Origin: JBEKZQ01 sp049509675
Lineage (GTDB): Bacteria; Planctomycetota; Planctomycetia; Pirellulales; Thermoguttaceae
Length of the DNA: 15,695 nucleotides
Assembly: GCA_049509675.1 (NCBI GenBank)
Contig: JBEKZQ010000098.1
Location: forward strand, 1-15,695
Reading direction: 5' to 3'
Part shown: one piece after another, positions 7,437-13,670 of the stretch
Numbering within the stretch: the first letter of the stretch is position 1
Layout of the letters: every line of letters begins with the position of its first letter
Made by a program: the position numbers and the translations under genes
The notes under the pieces: generated by a model
Told to the model about the DNA's origin: nothing
Databases searched by the model: none
Seen by the model: only the letters and a program-made list of their open reading frames with translations

Positions 7437-8111
7437 ATGGTCACTTTGCCCATTTATGATCGGACGGGAGCGGAGGTCGGCTCTTACGAGGTCGATCCGG
7501 CCCAGATCGCGGCGCGGATCAGCAAGCAATTGCTGCACGACGCGGTGGTGATGTATCAGACCAACGTGCGCATGGGAACGGCCAAGACGAAGAACCGCTC
7601 CGAAGTGGCAGGCACGACGAAAAAGATGTATCGGCAGAAGGGGACCGGCAACGCGCGGGCCGGCTCGCGCCGCAGCGGTATCCGTCGCGGCGGCGGACAC
7701 ATCCACGCCATCCGCCCGCGCGATTGGTCGTATCGTTTGCCCAAGAAGGCCCTCCGCGTGGCGACCCGCATGGCCGTGGCCTCCAAACTCATGGACAACC
7801 AGGTGACCCTGATCGACAGCCTGGCCTTCGAGCAGCCCAGGACCCGCGACATGGCGGCAATCCTGCGGGCCTTGAAGATCGACGGCGTGAGCCTGTTGGT
7901 GGCCCTTCCGGGCTACGACGCCAACGTGTACAAGAGCATTCGCAACCTGGCCGGCGTGTCGGTGGTGCCGATCGAGGAGTTGACCGCATTGAACGTGCTG
8001 CATCCGCGGCGGTTGTTGATGACCACCTCCGCCCTGGATGCGTTCCGCGCGAAAGTTGCGGCGGCCGGCGGCAAGCGCCAGCCTCCCGTGGCCACGACCG
8101 CCGCAGAATAA
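7437..8111 (+). CDS. rplD: 50S ribosomal protein L4
   Basis: 224 residues. The central loop that lines the exit tunnel is recognisable (KKMYRQKGTGNARAGSRRS, GGGHIHAIRPRDWSYRLPKKA), followed by the globular part with VLHPRRLLMT near the end. L4 binds 23S rRNA and in enterobacteria represses its own operon; whether that applies here cannot be seen. The ATG at 7437 has AGGA at 7431-7434 and AGGAAA at 7419-7425. The last ~15 residues are an Ala/Thr-rich tail beyond the usual fold. Confidence 0.97.
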   Translation: MVTLPIYDRTGAEVGSYEVDPAQIAARISKQLLHDAVVMYQTNVRMGTAKTKNRSEVAGTTKKMYRQKGTGNARAGSRRSGIRRGGGHIHAIRPRDWSYRLPKKALRVATRMAVASKLMDNQVTLIDSLAFEQPRTRDMAAILRALKIDGVSLLVALPGYDANVYKSIRNLAGVSVVPIEELTALNVLHPRRLLMTTSALDAFRAKVAAAGGKRQPPVATTAAE

Positions 8112-8129
8112 GCAGTAAAGGGAACCGCC

Positions 8130-8441
8130 ATGGCTCAAGACGCGAGTGACAGCAAACCGAAGTTGGCCTCCCACCAGATCATCCTCCGTCCGCTGGTGAC
8201 GGAGAAGGGGATGCACAAGGCGACGCGGTACAACGCCTATGCGTTCGAGGTGAACCGTGCGGCAGGCAAGGACGACATCCGCCGGGCGGTGGAGGAACTG
8301 TTCGACGTCAAAGTGCTGCGCGTGCATACGCAGAACCGCAAGGGAAAGCCGCGGCGCTCGCGTTTCCGCCAGGGAAACACCAAGAGTTGGAAGAAGGCGA
8401 TCGTGACGCTGCACGAGGAACATCGGATCGACTTCTTCTAA
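8130..8441 (+). CDS. rplW: 50S ribosomal protein L23
   Basis: 103 residues. IILRPLVTEKGMHKA at the start, then YAFEVNRAAGKDDIRRAVEE and LFDVKVLRVHTQN are the L23 core, followed by the basic loop GKPRRSRFRQG and a short C-terminal strand. L23 lies at the exit of the peptide tunnel and docks trigger factor and SRP. The ATG at 8130 is 18 nt after rplD, with GGGAAC as a weak ribosome site. The first ~15 residues (AQDASDSKPKLAS) are a short polar extension. Confidence 0.96.
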   Translation: MAQDASDSKPKLASHQIILRPLVTEKGMHKATRYNAYAFEVNRAAGKDDIRRAVEELFDVKVLRVHTQNRKGKPRRSRFRQGNTKSWKKAIVTLHEEHRIDFF

Positions 8442-8471
8442 AGAGGCGGCGAAACCGCAAGCGGGGGGCCG

Positions 8472-8488
8472 GGTACCCTCCGGGTGCC
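8472..8488 (+). promoter_or_regulatory. Hairpin in the rplW-rplB gap
   Basis: GGTACCC (8472-8478) and GGGTGCC (8482-8488) can form a 7-bp stem with one G-U pair around a 3-nt loop. It lies 33 nt before the rplB start, which lacks a clear Shine-Dalgarno site. It has no U-run, so it is not an intrinsic terminator. Any role is speculative. Confidence 0.4.
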
Positions 8489-8521
8489 TTCGCAAATCAA
8501 CAAAAACAGTTGCGTGAGATC

Positions 8522-9379
8522 ATGGGCATACGCCGATACAATCCGACTACTCCCGGCCGCCGCGGGGCCACGGTCAGCGACTTCGCCGACCTGACCAAAG
8601 GCGCCAAGCCGGTCAAGGCGCTGATGCGGCCGAAGAAGCAGACCGGCGGGCGGAACAACCAGGGCAACATTACCGCCCGGCATCGCGGCGGCGGACACAA
8701 GCGGGCGTACCGCTTGATCGATTTCCGCCGCAACAAGGACGGCATTCCGGCGCGGGTGCATTCCATCCAGTACGACCCGAACCGCACGTCCCGGATCGCC
8801 TTGCTGCACTACGTGGACGGCGAGAAGCGCTACATCCTGGCTCCCGATGGCCTGAAGGTGGGCACGCTCTTGCTCAGCGGCGAAGAGGCCCCGGCCGCCG
8901 TGGGCAATTGCCTGCCCCTGGCCAAGATTCCGCCGGGCATGGACGTCCACAACATCGAGATGCAACCCGGGCGCGGCGGGGCCTTGTGCCGCTCGGCCGG
9001 CGCCCGGGCCACGCTGGCCGCACGCGACGCCGATTGGGCGCAGATCAATCTGCCCAGCGGTGAAATCCGCCGCGTGCCGGCCACTTGCCGGGCCACCATC
9101 GGCGTGCTGGGCAACGCCGATCATATGAATATCGTGCTGGGCAAGGCCGGCCGCAAACGCTGGATGGGACGCCGCCCGCACGTCCGCGGCACGGCCATGA
9201 ACCCCATCGATCATCCGCACGGCGGCGGCGAAGGCCGCACCAAGGGCGGTCGACACCCGGTCAGTCCCACGGGCAAGCTGGCCAAGGGCGGCTCCACGCG
9301 GAAGCGGCGGAAGCCCTCCTCCAAGGCCATCGTGCGGCGGCGGCGGTCGCGACGGTACGGACAACTCAAGATCAGGTAA
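8522..9379 (+). CDS. rplB: 50S ribosomal protein L2
   Basis: 285 residues. The N-terminal GIRRYNPTTPGRRGATVSDF and the C-terminal MNPIDHPHGGGEGRTKGGRH are diagnostic. Asp230 and His231 in the latter motif correspond to the conserved pair near the peptidyl-transferase centre (Asp228/His229 in E. coli). L2 is needed for subunit association and tRNA binding. The frame stays open upstream to 8387 inside rplW, but ATG 8522 matches the family start. There is no good Shine-Dalgarno before it (only GTGAG at 8514-8518). It is followed by rpsS after 10 nt. Confidence 0.97.
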   Translation: MGIRRYNPTTPGRRGATVSDFADLTKGAKPVKALMRPKKQTGGRNNQGNITARHRGGGHKRAYRLIDFRRNKDGIPARVHSIQYDPNRTSRIALLHYVDGEKRYILAPDGLKVGTLLLSGEEAPAAVGNCLPLAKIPPGMDVHNIEMQPGRGGALCRSAGARATLAARDADWAQINLPSGEIRRVPATCRATIGVLGNADHMNIVLGKAGRKRWMGRRPHVRGTAMNPIDHPHGGGEGRTKGGRHPVSPTGKLAKGGSTRKRRKPSSKAIVRRRRSRRYGQLKIR

Positions 9380-9389
9380 GTGCCTCATT

Positions 9390-9659
9390 ATGGGTAGATC
9401 ACTGAAAAAAGGCCCCTACGTTCACCCCAAGCTCTTCGCCAAGGTGGAAAAGCAGAACATGATGAGCACCAAGGATCCGATGAAGACCTGGGCCAGGCCC
9501 TGCACGATCGTGCCCGAATTCGTCGGCCATACGTTCATGGTCCACAACGGCAAGATGCATATCAAGGTATTCGTGACCGAAGAGATGGTTGGGCACCGGT
9601 TGGGAGAGTTCGCCCCCACGCGGACTTTCCGCGGTCACGGCGGCAAGGGCAAGCGTTAG
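9390..9659 (+). CDS. rpsS: 30S ribosomal protein S19
   Basis: 89 residues, the standard length. MGRSLKKGPYVHPKLF, TWARPCTIVPEFVGHTFMVH and the C-terminal GEFAPTRTFRGHGGKGKR are all S19 signatures. It sits in the head of the 30S subunit with S13. It is tightly packed in the operon: 10 nt after rplB and 22 nt before rplV. Confidence 0.97.
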   Translation: MGRSLKKGPYVHPKLFAKVEKQNMMSTKDPMKTWARPCTIVPEFVGHTFMVHNGKMHIKVFVTEEMVGHRLGEFAPTRTFRGHGGKGKR

Positions 9660-9681
9660 TTTTTGTCCTGAGGAACACAAC

Positions 9682-10017
9682 ATGGCTTACGAGGCGGTTC
9701 ATCGATTCGCGCGGATCAGCGCCCGCAAGGTGCGGCCTTTGGCCGACTTGGTCCGCGGCAAATTGGCGGAAGACGCCCTGGATATCCTCCGCTACATGCC
9801 GCACCGCGGCGCGCGGATGCTGGAGAAGGTGATCCGCAGCGCCTTGGCCAATGCCGAGGACCGCCGGGCGTCGAACTTGCACCACTTGTTCGTGGTGGAC
9901 GTGCGGGTCGACGGCGGGCCGATGTTCAAGCGGATGCAGCCGAAGTCGCGGGGAATGGCCTCGATCATTCATAGGCGGATGTCGCATATCCGCGTGGCGT
10001 TGGACGCGTTGGAGTAG
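9682..10017 (+). CDS. rplV: 50S ribosomal protein L22
   Basis: 111 residues. RFARISARKVRPLADLVRGK at the start and the extended beta-hairpin GPMFKRMQPKSRGMA, which lines the exit tunnel, identify L22. ATG 9682 is chosen because AGGA at 9671-9674 lies 7 nt upstream and the family begins here; the open frame extending back into rpsS is not used. rpsC starts 3 nt after the stop, suggesting coupled translation. Confidence 0.97.
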   Translation: MAYEAVHRFARISARKVRPLADLVRGKLAEDALDILRYMPHRGARMLEKVIRSALANAEDRRASNLHHLFVVDVRVDGGPMFKRMQPKSRGMASIIHRRMSHIRVALDALE

Positions 10018-10020
10018 AAT

Positions 10021-10737
10021 ATGGGTCAAAAAGTCAATCCCGTCGGGTTCCGCACCGGCATCATGACCGGCTGGAAGAGCCGCTGGTACGCTTCCAAGCA
10101 GGAGTTCGCCGACCTGCTGGTCGAGGACTACAAGATCCGCGACTTCGTCAAGAACCGCAAGGACAAGTTCGGCAAGGCGCTCTATCCGGCGATCGCCAAG
10201 ATCGAGATCGAGCGGACCCGCGACGAGGTGAAGGTGGTGCTCTTCTCGGCCCGGCCCGGCGTATTGATCGGCCGCAAGGGGGAGCGCGTGGAAGAACTGC
10301 AAAAGGAATTGCAGCAGAAGACCGGCCGGCGCATCAACATCAAGATCGAGGAGATCAACCGCCCGGAGATCGTGGCCCAACTGGTGGCCGAGGACATCGC
10401 CGAGCAGTTGATCAAGCGGTCGGGCTTCCGCCGCACGATGAAGCGGGCCATGGAGCAGAGCATGGAAGCCGGGGCCAAGGGGATCAAGATCCAGCTTTCC
10501 GGGCGTTTGGGCGGGGCGGAAATGTCGCGCCGCGAGAAGCAGATCGCCGGTTCCATCCCCCTCTCGACCCTGCAGGCGAAAATCGACTACGGTTTCACGC
10601 AGGCCAAGATCGCCCAGGGCCATATCGGCATTCAAGTGTGGATCAATCAGGGTACGTATAGCGAGGACGACAGCGATGGCGTTGATGCCAAGACGAGTTC
10701 TGCACCGAAAAAGCCAAAGAGGGCGTATAAGAGGTGA
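10021..10737 (+). CDS. rpsC: 30S ribosomal protein S3
   Basis: 238 residues. It starts MGQKVNPVGFRTGI and has a KH RNA-binding domain with the GRKG loop at residues 84-87 (VLIGRKGERVEEL). The C-terminal domain contains SGRLGGAEMSRREKQIAGSI and ends near GTYSEDDSDG. S3 lines the mRNA entry tunnel and has helicase activity in the ribosome. The last ~25 residues form an acidic-then-basic tail (DAKTSSAPKKPKRAYKR). Their codons overlap the rplP start by 62 nt in another frame, an unusually long overlap for this gene pair. Confidence 0.97.
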   Translation: MGQKVNPVGFRTGIMTGWKSRWYASKQEFADLLVEDYKIRDFVKNRKDKFGKALYPAIAKIEIERTRDEVKVVLFSARPGVLIGRKGERVEELQKELQQKTGRRINIKIEEINRPEIVAQLVAEDIAEQLIKRSGFRRTMKRAMEQSMEAGAKGIKIQLSGRLGGAEMSRREKQIAGSIPLSTLQAKIDYGFTQAKIAQGHIGIQVWINQGTYSEDDSDGVDAKTSSAPKKPKRAYKR

Positions 10738-11092
10738 GGCCGGACGCGGCAACCGGGTGGTCTTCGGCGATTTCGGTCTGCAAGCGCTGCAGGGCGGCTG
10801 GGTCAGCGCGCAAACGCTGGAGGCCGGACGCATCGCCGCACAGCAATACCTGCGCACGGAAGGCCGCTTGTACATCCGCGTCTTCCCGCACAAACCGATC
10901 ACCTCGATCCCCTTGGAAACCCGCATGGGAAAGGGAAAGGGCGAGCCCGAGTATTGGGCCGCGGTGGTCAAACCGGGTACGGTCCTGTACGAGATCGGCG
11001 GGATTACGGAAGAGGCCGCCCGGTTGTGTTTTGCCCGGCTGGCGCACAAGATGCCCGTGAAGGTGCGGTTCCTCCGCCGCCGAGCGCTGTAG
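10676..11092 (+). CDS. rplP: 50S ribosomal protein L16
   Basis: 138 residues, close to the usual ~136-140. ALMPRRVLHRKSQRGRIRG is the family N-terminus, with ITSIPLETRMGKGKGEPEYW and YEIGGITEEAAR further on. L16 contacts the A-site tRNA region of the 50S subunit. ATG 10676 has GAGGA at 10663-10667 with an 8-nt spacer inside the rpsC coding sequence. ATG 10685 (MPRRV) would shorten the overlap to 53 nt but loses this spacing. Downstream, 338 nt of repeats separate it from rpmC, breaking the usual tight L16-L29 spacing. Confidence 0.96.
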   Translation: MALMPRRVLHRKSQRGRIRGEAGRGNRVVFGDFGLQALQGGWVSAQTLEAGRIAAQQYLRTEGRLYIRVFPHKPITSIPLETRMGKGKGEPEYWAAVVKPGTVLYEIGGITEEAARLCFARLAHKMPVKVRFLRRRAL

Positions 11093-11112
11093 TGGGGCGA
11101 ATTGTTCATCCT

Positions 11113-11231
11113 CCCTCTCCCCTGGCGGGAGAGGGCCGGGGTGAGGGGGGATTGGTGAAAGTTCGGTGATCCAAATACATTCAGCAGCCAGAGAACCCAT
11201 CACCCTAACCCTCTCCCGCAAGGGGAGAGGG
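11113..11231. repeat. Inverted pair of family C palindromic units
   Basis: Unit 1: CCCTCTCCC (11113-11121), 5-nt loop, GGGAGAGGG (11127-11135), then CCGGGGTGAGGGG. Unit 2 is the same unit in the opposite orientation: CACCCTAA, CCCTCTCCC (11209-11217), 5-nt loop, GGGAGAGGG (11223-11231). Each makes a perfect 9-bp hairpin, and the pair can also fold on each other. This is BIME-like. A third, diverged unit is at 5990-6020. Similar C/G-rich REP-like units are widespread in GC-rich bacteria. Confidence 0.82.
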
Positions 11232-11272
11232 AACCAATACCGGGGCGAAACCGGGAAACCGGCTACGGCGCT

Positions 11273-11392
11273 AGTGGTCTGTGCATTTCGACATTACCGG
11301 TTGGGTGCCACTGCTGGCTTGCCCAGCAGTGCTGGAAACACGGTTGGACAAGCCAACCGTGGCACCCGTAAACTCAAGTTGGACAGACCGCT
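11273..11392. mobile_element. MITE-like inverted dimer with two compensatory hairpins, family B
   Basis: Imperfect terminal inverted repeats: AGTGGTCTGTGCA (11273-11285) against TGGACAGACCGCT (11380-11392), 11 of 13 matching. Inside, GGGTGC (11303-11308) pairs with GCACCC (11362-11367). That outer stem exactly encloses two abutting hairpins with 9-bp stems and 5-nt loops at 11309-11331 and 11339-11361, joined by CTGGAAA. No coding capacity and no clear target-site duplication. It is probably a non-autonomous element or REP dimer inserted between rplP and rpmC. Confidence 0.7.
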
Positions 11393-11430
11393 GGACATCC
11401 ATAAACGCGATCGGCACGAGAAGCACTGAA

Positions 11431-11661
11431 ATGACCAAGGCAAGTGAACTTCGCGACATGAGCGACGAGCAGTTGCGGCTGCTGTTGAAAGAGACGACGG
11501 ACCACCTGTTCCGCCTCCGCTTGCAGGCGCAGACGGAGCGGCTGGACGCCCCCAGCGAGTTGCGGAAACAGCGGCGCCTGATCGCGCGGATCTACACCAT
11601 CCGCGGCGAGCGGGAGGCCAAGCGCGCCGCGGCCCAATCGATCCCGGGCGCGGCACCATAA
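11431..11661 (+). CDS. rpmC: 50S ribosomal protein L29
   Basis: 76 residues. It begins MTKASELRDMSDEQLRLLL, and the two-helix L29 hairpin continues through LFRLRLQAQTERLD, PSELRKQRRLIARI and YTIRGERE. L29 sits near the tunnel exit next to L23. The final ~12 residues (KRAAAQSIPGAAP) extend past the typical end. ATG 11431 aligns with the family start, but there is only a weak purine stretch upstream (CGAGAAG). The gene follows 338 nt of repeats, so its translation cannot be coupled to rplP in the ordinary way. Confidence 0.95.
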   Translation: MTKASELRDMSDEQLRLLLKETTDHLFRLRLQAQTERLDAPSELRKQRRLIARIYTIRGEREAKRAAAQSIPGAAP

Positions 11662-11696
11662 CAGCCTGGAACAATTACAGAAAGCGGAAGCCAGAT

Positions 11697-12038
11697 ATGC
11701 CCAGAAGAACCGAAGTCGGCATCGTGACCGGTGACAAGACGCTCAAGACCCGGCGGGTCGAGTTGCCGCGCCTCGTGCGGCATCCCCGTTACGGCAAGAT
11801 CCTCCGCCGCAAGACCGTGTGTACCGTGCATGACGAAAACAATGAATCGCACATCGGCGACCTGGTGGAGATCGTCGAGTCCCGGCCTATGTCGCGGATG
11901 AAGCGCTGGCAACTGGTGCGGGTAGTGGAGAAGGGCCGGGCGGTCGACGTGGCGGCGATGCGTGCCGCGGCGCGGAGTGGAAAAGACGCCCCCGCCGATG
12001 CCGAGGCGCCCGCCGATTCCGAGGCCCCCGCCGAATAA
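11697..12038 (+). CDS. rpsQ: 30S ribosomal protein S17 with acidic Ala/Pro tail
   Basis: 113 residues against ~80-90 for many S17 proteins. The OB-fold core is clear: EVGIVTGDKTLKTRRVEL, RHPRYGKILRRKTVCTVHDE, and GDLVEIVESRPMSRMKRW. S17 binds 16S rRNA and is a primary assembly protein. ATG 11697 has GCGGAAG at 11684-11690. From about residue 85 onward the protein adds a low-complexity tail ending in ADAEAPADSEAPAE, which is acidic and repetitive and probably disordered. It is unusual for a ribosomal protein, which are normally basic. Confidence 0.95.
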   Translation: MPRRTEVGIVTGDKTLKTRRVELPRLVRHPRYGKILRRKTVCTVHDENNESHIGDLVEIVESRPMSRMKRWQLVRVVEKGRAVDVAAMRAAARSGKDAPADAEAPADSEAPAE

Positions 12039-12075
12039 GCGGCCGCGCCCGCGCCGGCCAACAGGAGAGAGAACC

Positions 12076-12444
12076 ATGATCCAGATGCAAACCCGACTTG
12101 TCGTGGCCGACAACACCGGCGCCAAGGAACTGATGTGTTTCAAGGTGTTGGGCGGCACGCACCGCCGCTGGGCCGGCGTGGGCGACATCGTCGTGTGCAG
12201 TGTCAAGAGCGTGATCGCCGGCAGCGACGTGAAGAAGGGAGCGGTGGTGCGGGCGGTGATCGTCCGCGCCAAACAGCCCACGCGCCGCGCCGACGGCAGC
12301 TACGTCCGCTTCGACAGCAATGCCGCCGTGCTGATCGACAACGAGCAGAATCCGCGCGGGACGCGCATCTTCGGAGCCGTCGCCCGCGAACTGCGTGACC
12401 GCAACTTCATGAAGATTATCAGCCTCGCCGCGGAGGTGGTGTGA
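12076..12444 (+). CDS. rplN: 50S ribosomal protein L14
   Basis: 122 residues, the invariant family length. MIQMQTRLVVADNTGAKEL opens it, followed by the beta-barrel with VGDIVVCSVKSVIAG and VVRAVIVRAKQPTRR, then NPRGTRIFGAVARELRDRNF. L14 forms an intersubunit bridge with 16S rRNA and is the docking site for the silencing factor RsfS. ATG 12076 follows AGGAGA (12063-12068). The open frame extending back into rpsQ is not real. The stop TGA overlaps the rplX ATG by one base. Confidence 0.98.
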   Translation: MIQMQTRLVVADNTGAKELMCFKVLGGTHRRWAGVGDIVVCSVKSVIAGSDVKKGAVVRAVIVRAKQPTRRADGSYVRFDSNAAVLIDNEQNPRGTRIFGAVARELRDRNFMKIISLAAEVV

Positions 12445-12791
12445 TGTTGATTCGACAAGATGACATGGTGACGATTGTGGCCGGCGACGACCGGGGCACG
12501 CGGGGCAAGGTGTTGCGCGTCAATCGGGCCGCCGGGAAAGTGGTCGTGGAAGGCGTCAACCGCGTGTACAAGCACGTCCGCCGCAGCCAGCGCAACCCGC
12601 AGGGCGGGCGGCTCTCGATGGAAATGGCCATCCCGGTGTCCAACGTGGCCCTGCTGTGCGCCGCCTGCGGCGCCGGCCGCCGCGTGGGCGTCCGCACCTT
12701 GCCCGGCGGCGGCAAGGAGCGGTACTGCAAGAAATGCGGCAAGGCCAGCCGCCAGATCGCACCGCCCAAGAATCGTCGAGCGAAGAAATAA
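12444..12791 (+). CDS. rplX: 50S ribosomal protein L24, zinc-ribbon form
   Basis: 115 residues. The KOW motif occupies the N-terminal half (DDMVTIVAGDDRGTRGKVLR), followed by VEGVNRVYKHVRRSQRNPQG. The C-terminal half keeps two cysteine pairs, CAAC (72/75) and CKKC (95/98), a C+ version likely binding zinc. L24 starts 50S assembly. ATG 12444 is preferred over GTG 12441 because GGAGGT (12432-12437) leaves a 6-nt spacer. The TGATG junction with rplN points to translational coupling. Confidence 0.96.
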   Translation: MLIRQDDMVTIVAGDDRGTRGKVLRVNRAAGKVVVEGVNRVYKHVRRSQRNPQGGRLSMEMAIPVSNVALLCAACGAGRRVGVRTLPGGGKERYCKKCGKASRQIAPPKNRRAKK

Positions 12792-12812
12792 CCGTCGAGC
12801 GGGATACCCAGT

Positions 12813-13415
12813 ATGAGTGCAAAACGCAGCAAAGAAGCGCCGCCGGAAGCCCGGGAGCCGAAAATCGCCCCGATGCCCCGGTTGTTGGAACGCTATAACC
12901 AACAGATCGTGCCCGCCCTGGCACAGGCCTTGGGCCGCAGCAACCGCTTGTCCTTGCCCCGCCTGGAGAAGATCGTGATCAACATGGGCGTAGGCAAGGC
13001 GAGCAGCGAAAAGAAACACCTGGAAGAGGCGGTCGACGCCCTGAAAACAATCGCCGGGCAGAAGCCGGTGGTCACCTTGGCCAGGTTATCGATCGCCGGT
13101 TTCAAGCTCCGCGAGGGGATGGCCATCGGCTGCAAGGTGACGCTCCGCGGCAAGCGGATGTGGGAGTTCCTGGACCGGCTGATCTCGTTGGCCCTGCCGC
13201 GGGTGCGCGACTTCCGCGGTTTGGACCCCAACGCCTTCGACGGCCGGGGCAACTACAGCCTGGGCCTGACAGAACAACTGGTATTCCCCGAACTCAACCC
13301 CGACAAGTTCACGCAAACCCAAGGAATGAACGTGACCCTGGTGACCAGCACGCAGAGCGACGACGAAGCGCGCGAGTTGCTGCGAAAGCTGGGGATGCCG
13401 CTACGGGCCGCCTGA
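12813..13415 (+). CDS. rplE: 50S ribosomal protein L5
   Basis: 200 residues, about 20 longer than usual because of a polar N-terminal extension (MSAKRSKEAPPEAREPKIAP). The core begins PRLLERYNQQIVPAL and continues LEKIVINMGVGKA, ARLSIAGFKLREGMAIGCKV and RDFRGLDPNAFDGRGNYSLG. L5 binds 5S rRNA and the P-site tRNA. A later start at ATG 12873 (MPRLLERY) would remove the extension; the first ATG is kept since it fits the operon spacing (21 nt after rplX), but only a weak GGGAT lies upstream. Confidence 0.95.
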   Translation: MSAKRSKEAPPEAREPKIAPMPRLLERYNQQIVPALAQALGRSNRLSLPRLEKIVINMGVGKASSEKKHLEEAVDALKTIAGQKPVVTLARLSIAGFKLREGMAIGCKVTLRGKRMWEFLDRLISLALPRVRDFRGLDPNAFDGRGNYSLGLTEQLVFPELNPDKFTQTQGMNVTLVTSTQSDDEARELLRKLGMPLRAA

Positions 13416-13431
13416 ACGCGGCCAAGAGGTC

Positions 13432-13466
13432 TGAACACTGAACACTGAAAACTGAAAACTGAAAAC
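13432..13466 (+). repeat. Five tandem heptamers directly before the rpsN start
   Basis: TGAACAC twice, then TGAAAAC three times (13432-13466), followed by T and the rpsN ATG at 13468. Because the unit is 7 nt, successive TGA triplets fall in all three reading frames. No Shine-Dalgarno-like sequence is present between the repeats and the ATG. The array is A-rich and probably unstructured. It may have arisen by slippage. Confidence 0.9.
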
Positions 13467-13467
13467 T

Positions 13468-13653
13468 ATGGCCAGTAAATCCAAGATCGCCATGGCCCTG
13501 CGGCCGCCCAAGTTTCCCACTCGCGCCCACAGGCGGTGCCGGATCTGCGGCCGCCCGCGGGCCGTGTACCGGAAATTCGGTATCTGTCGGATCTGCTTTC
13601 GCAACCTGGCGGACGCCGGCCTGATTCCAGGCGTCCGTAAAGCGAGTTGGTAA
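13468..13653 (+). CDS. rpsN: 30S ribosomal protein S14, zinc (type Z) form
   Basis: 61 residues, the short zinc-containing S14. The four cysteines are at 24/27 (CRIC) and 40/43 (CRIC), in the context RAHRRCRICGRPRAVYRKFG and ending GLIPGVRKASW, which is a canonical C-terminus. S14 is assembled late in the 30S head. It has no recognisable ribosome binding site: the 36 nt before the ATG are a heptamer array. Type-Z S14 genes are often duplicated or replaced by a zinc-free copy in zinc-starved cells; no second copy is in this window. Confidence 0.97.
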   Translation: MASKSKIAMALRPPKFPTRAHRRCRICGRPRAVYRKFGICRICFRNLADAGLIPGVRKASW

Positions 13654-13670
13654 GAGGAACTTCAACCACT

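Noticed and set aside
6882..8495. Long minus-strand open frame opposite rplC, rplD and rplW (537 codons)
   Set aside because: It is the reverse-strand shadow of GC-rich ribosomal genes: His/Arg/Ala-rich, no recognisable domain, and it crosses three well-supported genes.
9562..11109. Minus-strand open frame of 515 codons opposite rpsS to rplP
   Set aside because: Shadow of S19, L22, S3 and L16 with no protein-like motifs.
11093..11430. CRISPR array in the rplP-rpmC gap
   Set aside because: The repeats are inverted palindromic pairs of two families, not regularly spaced direct repeats with unique spacers.
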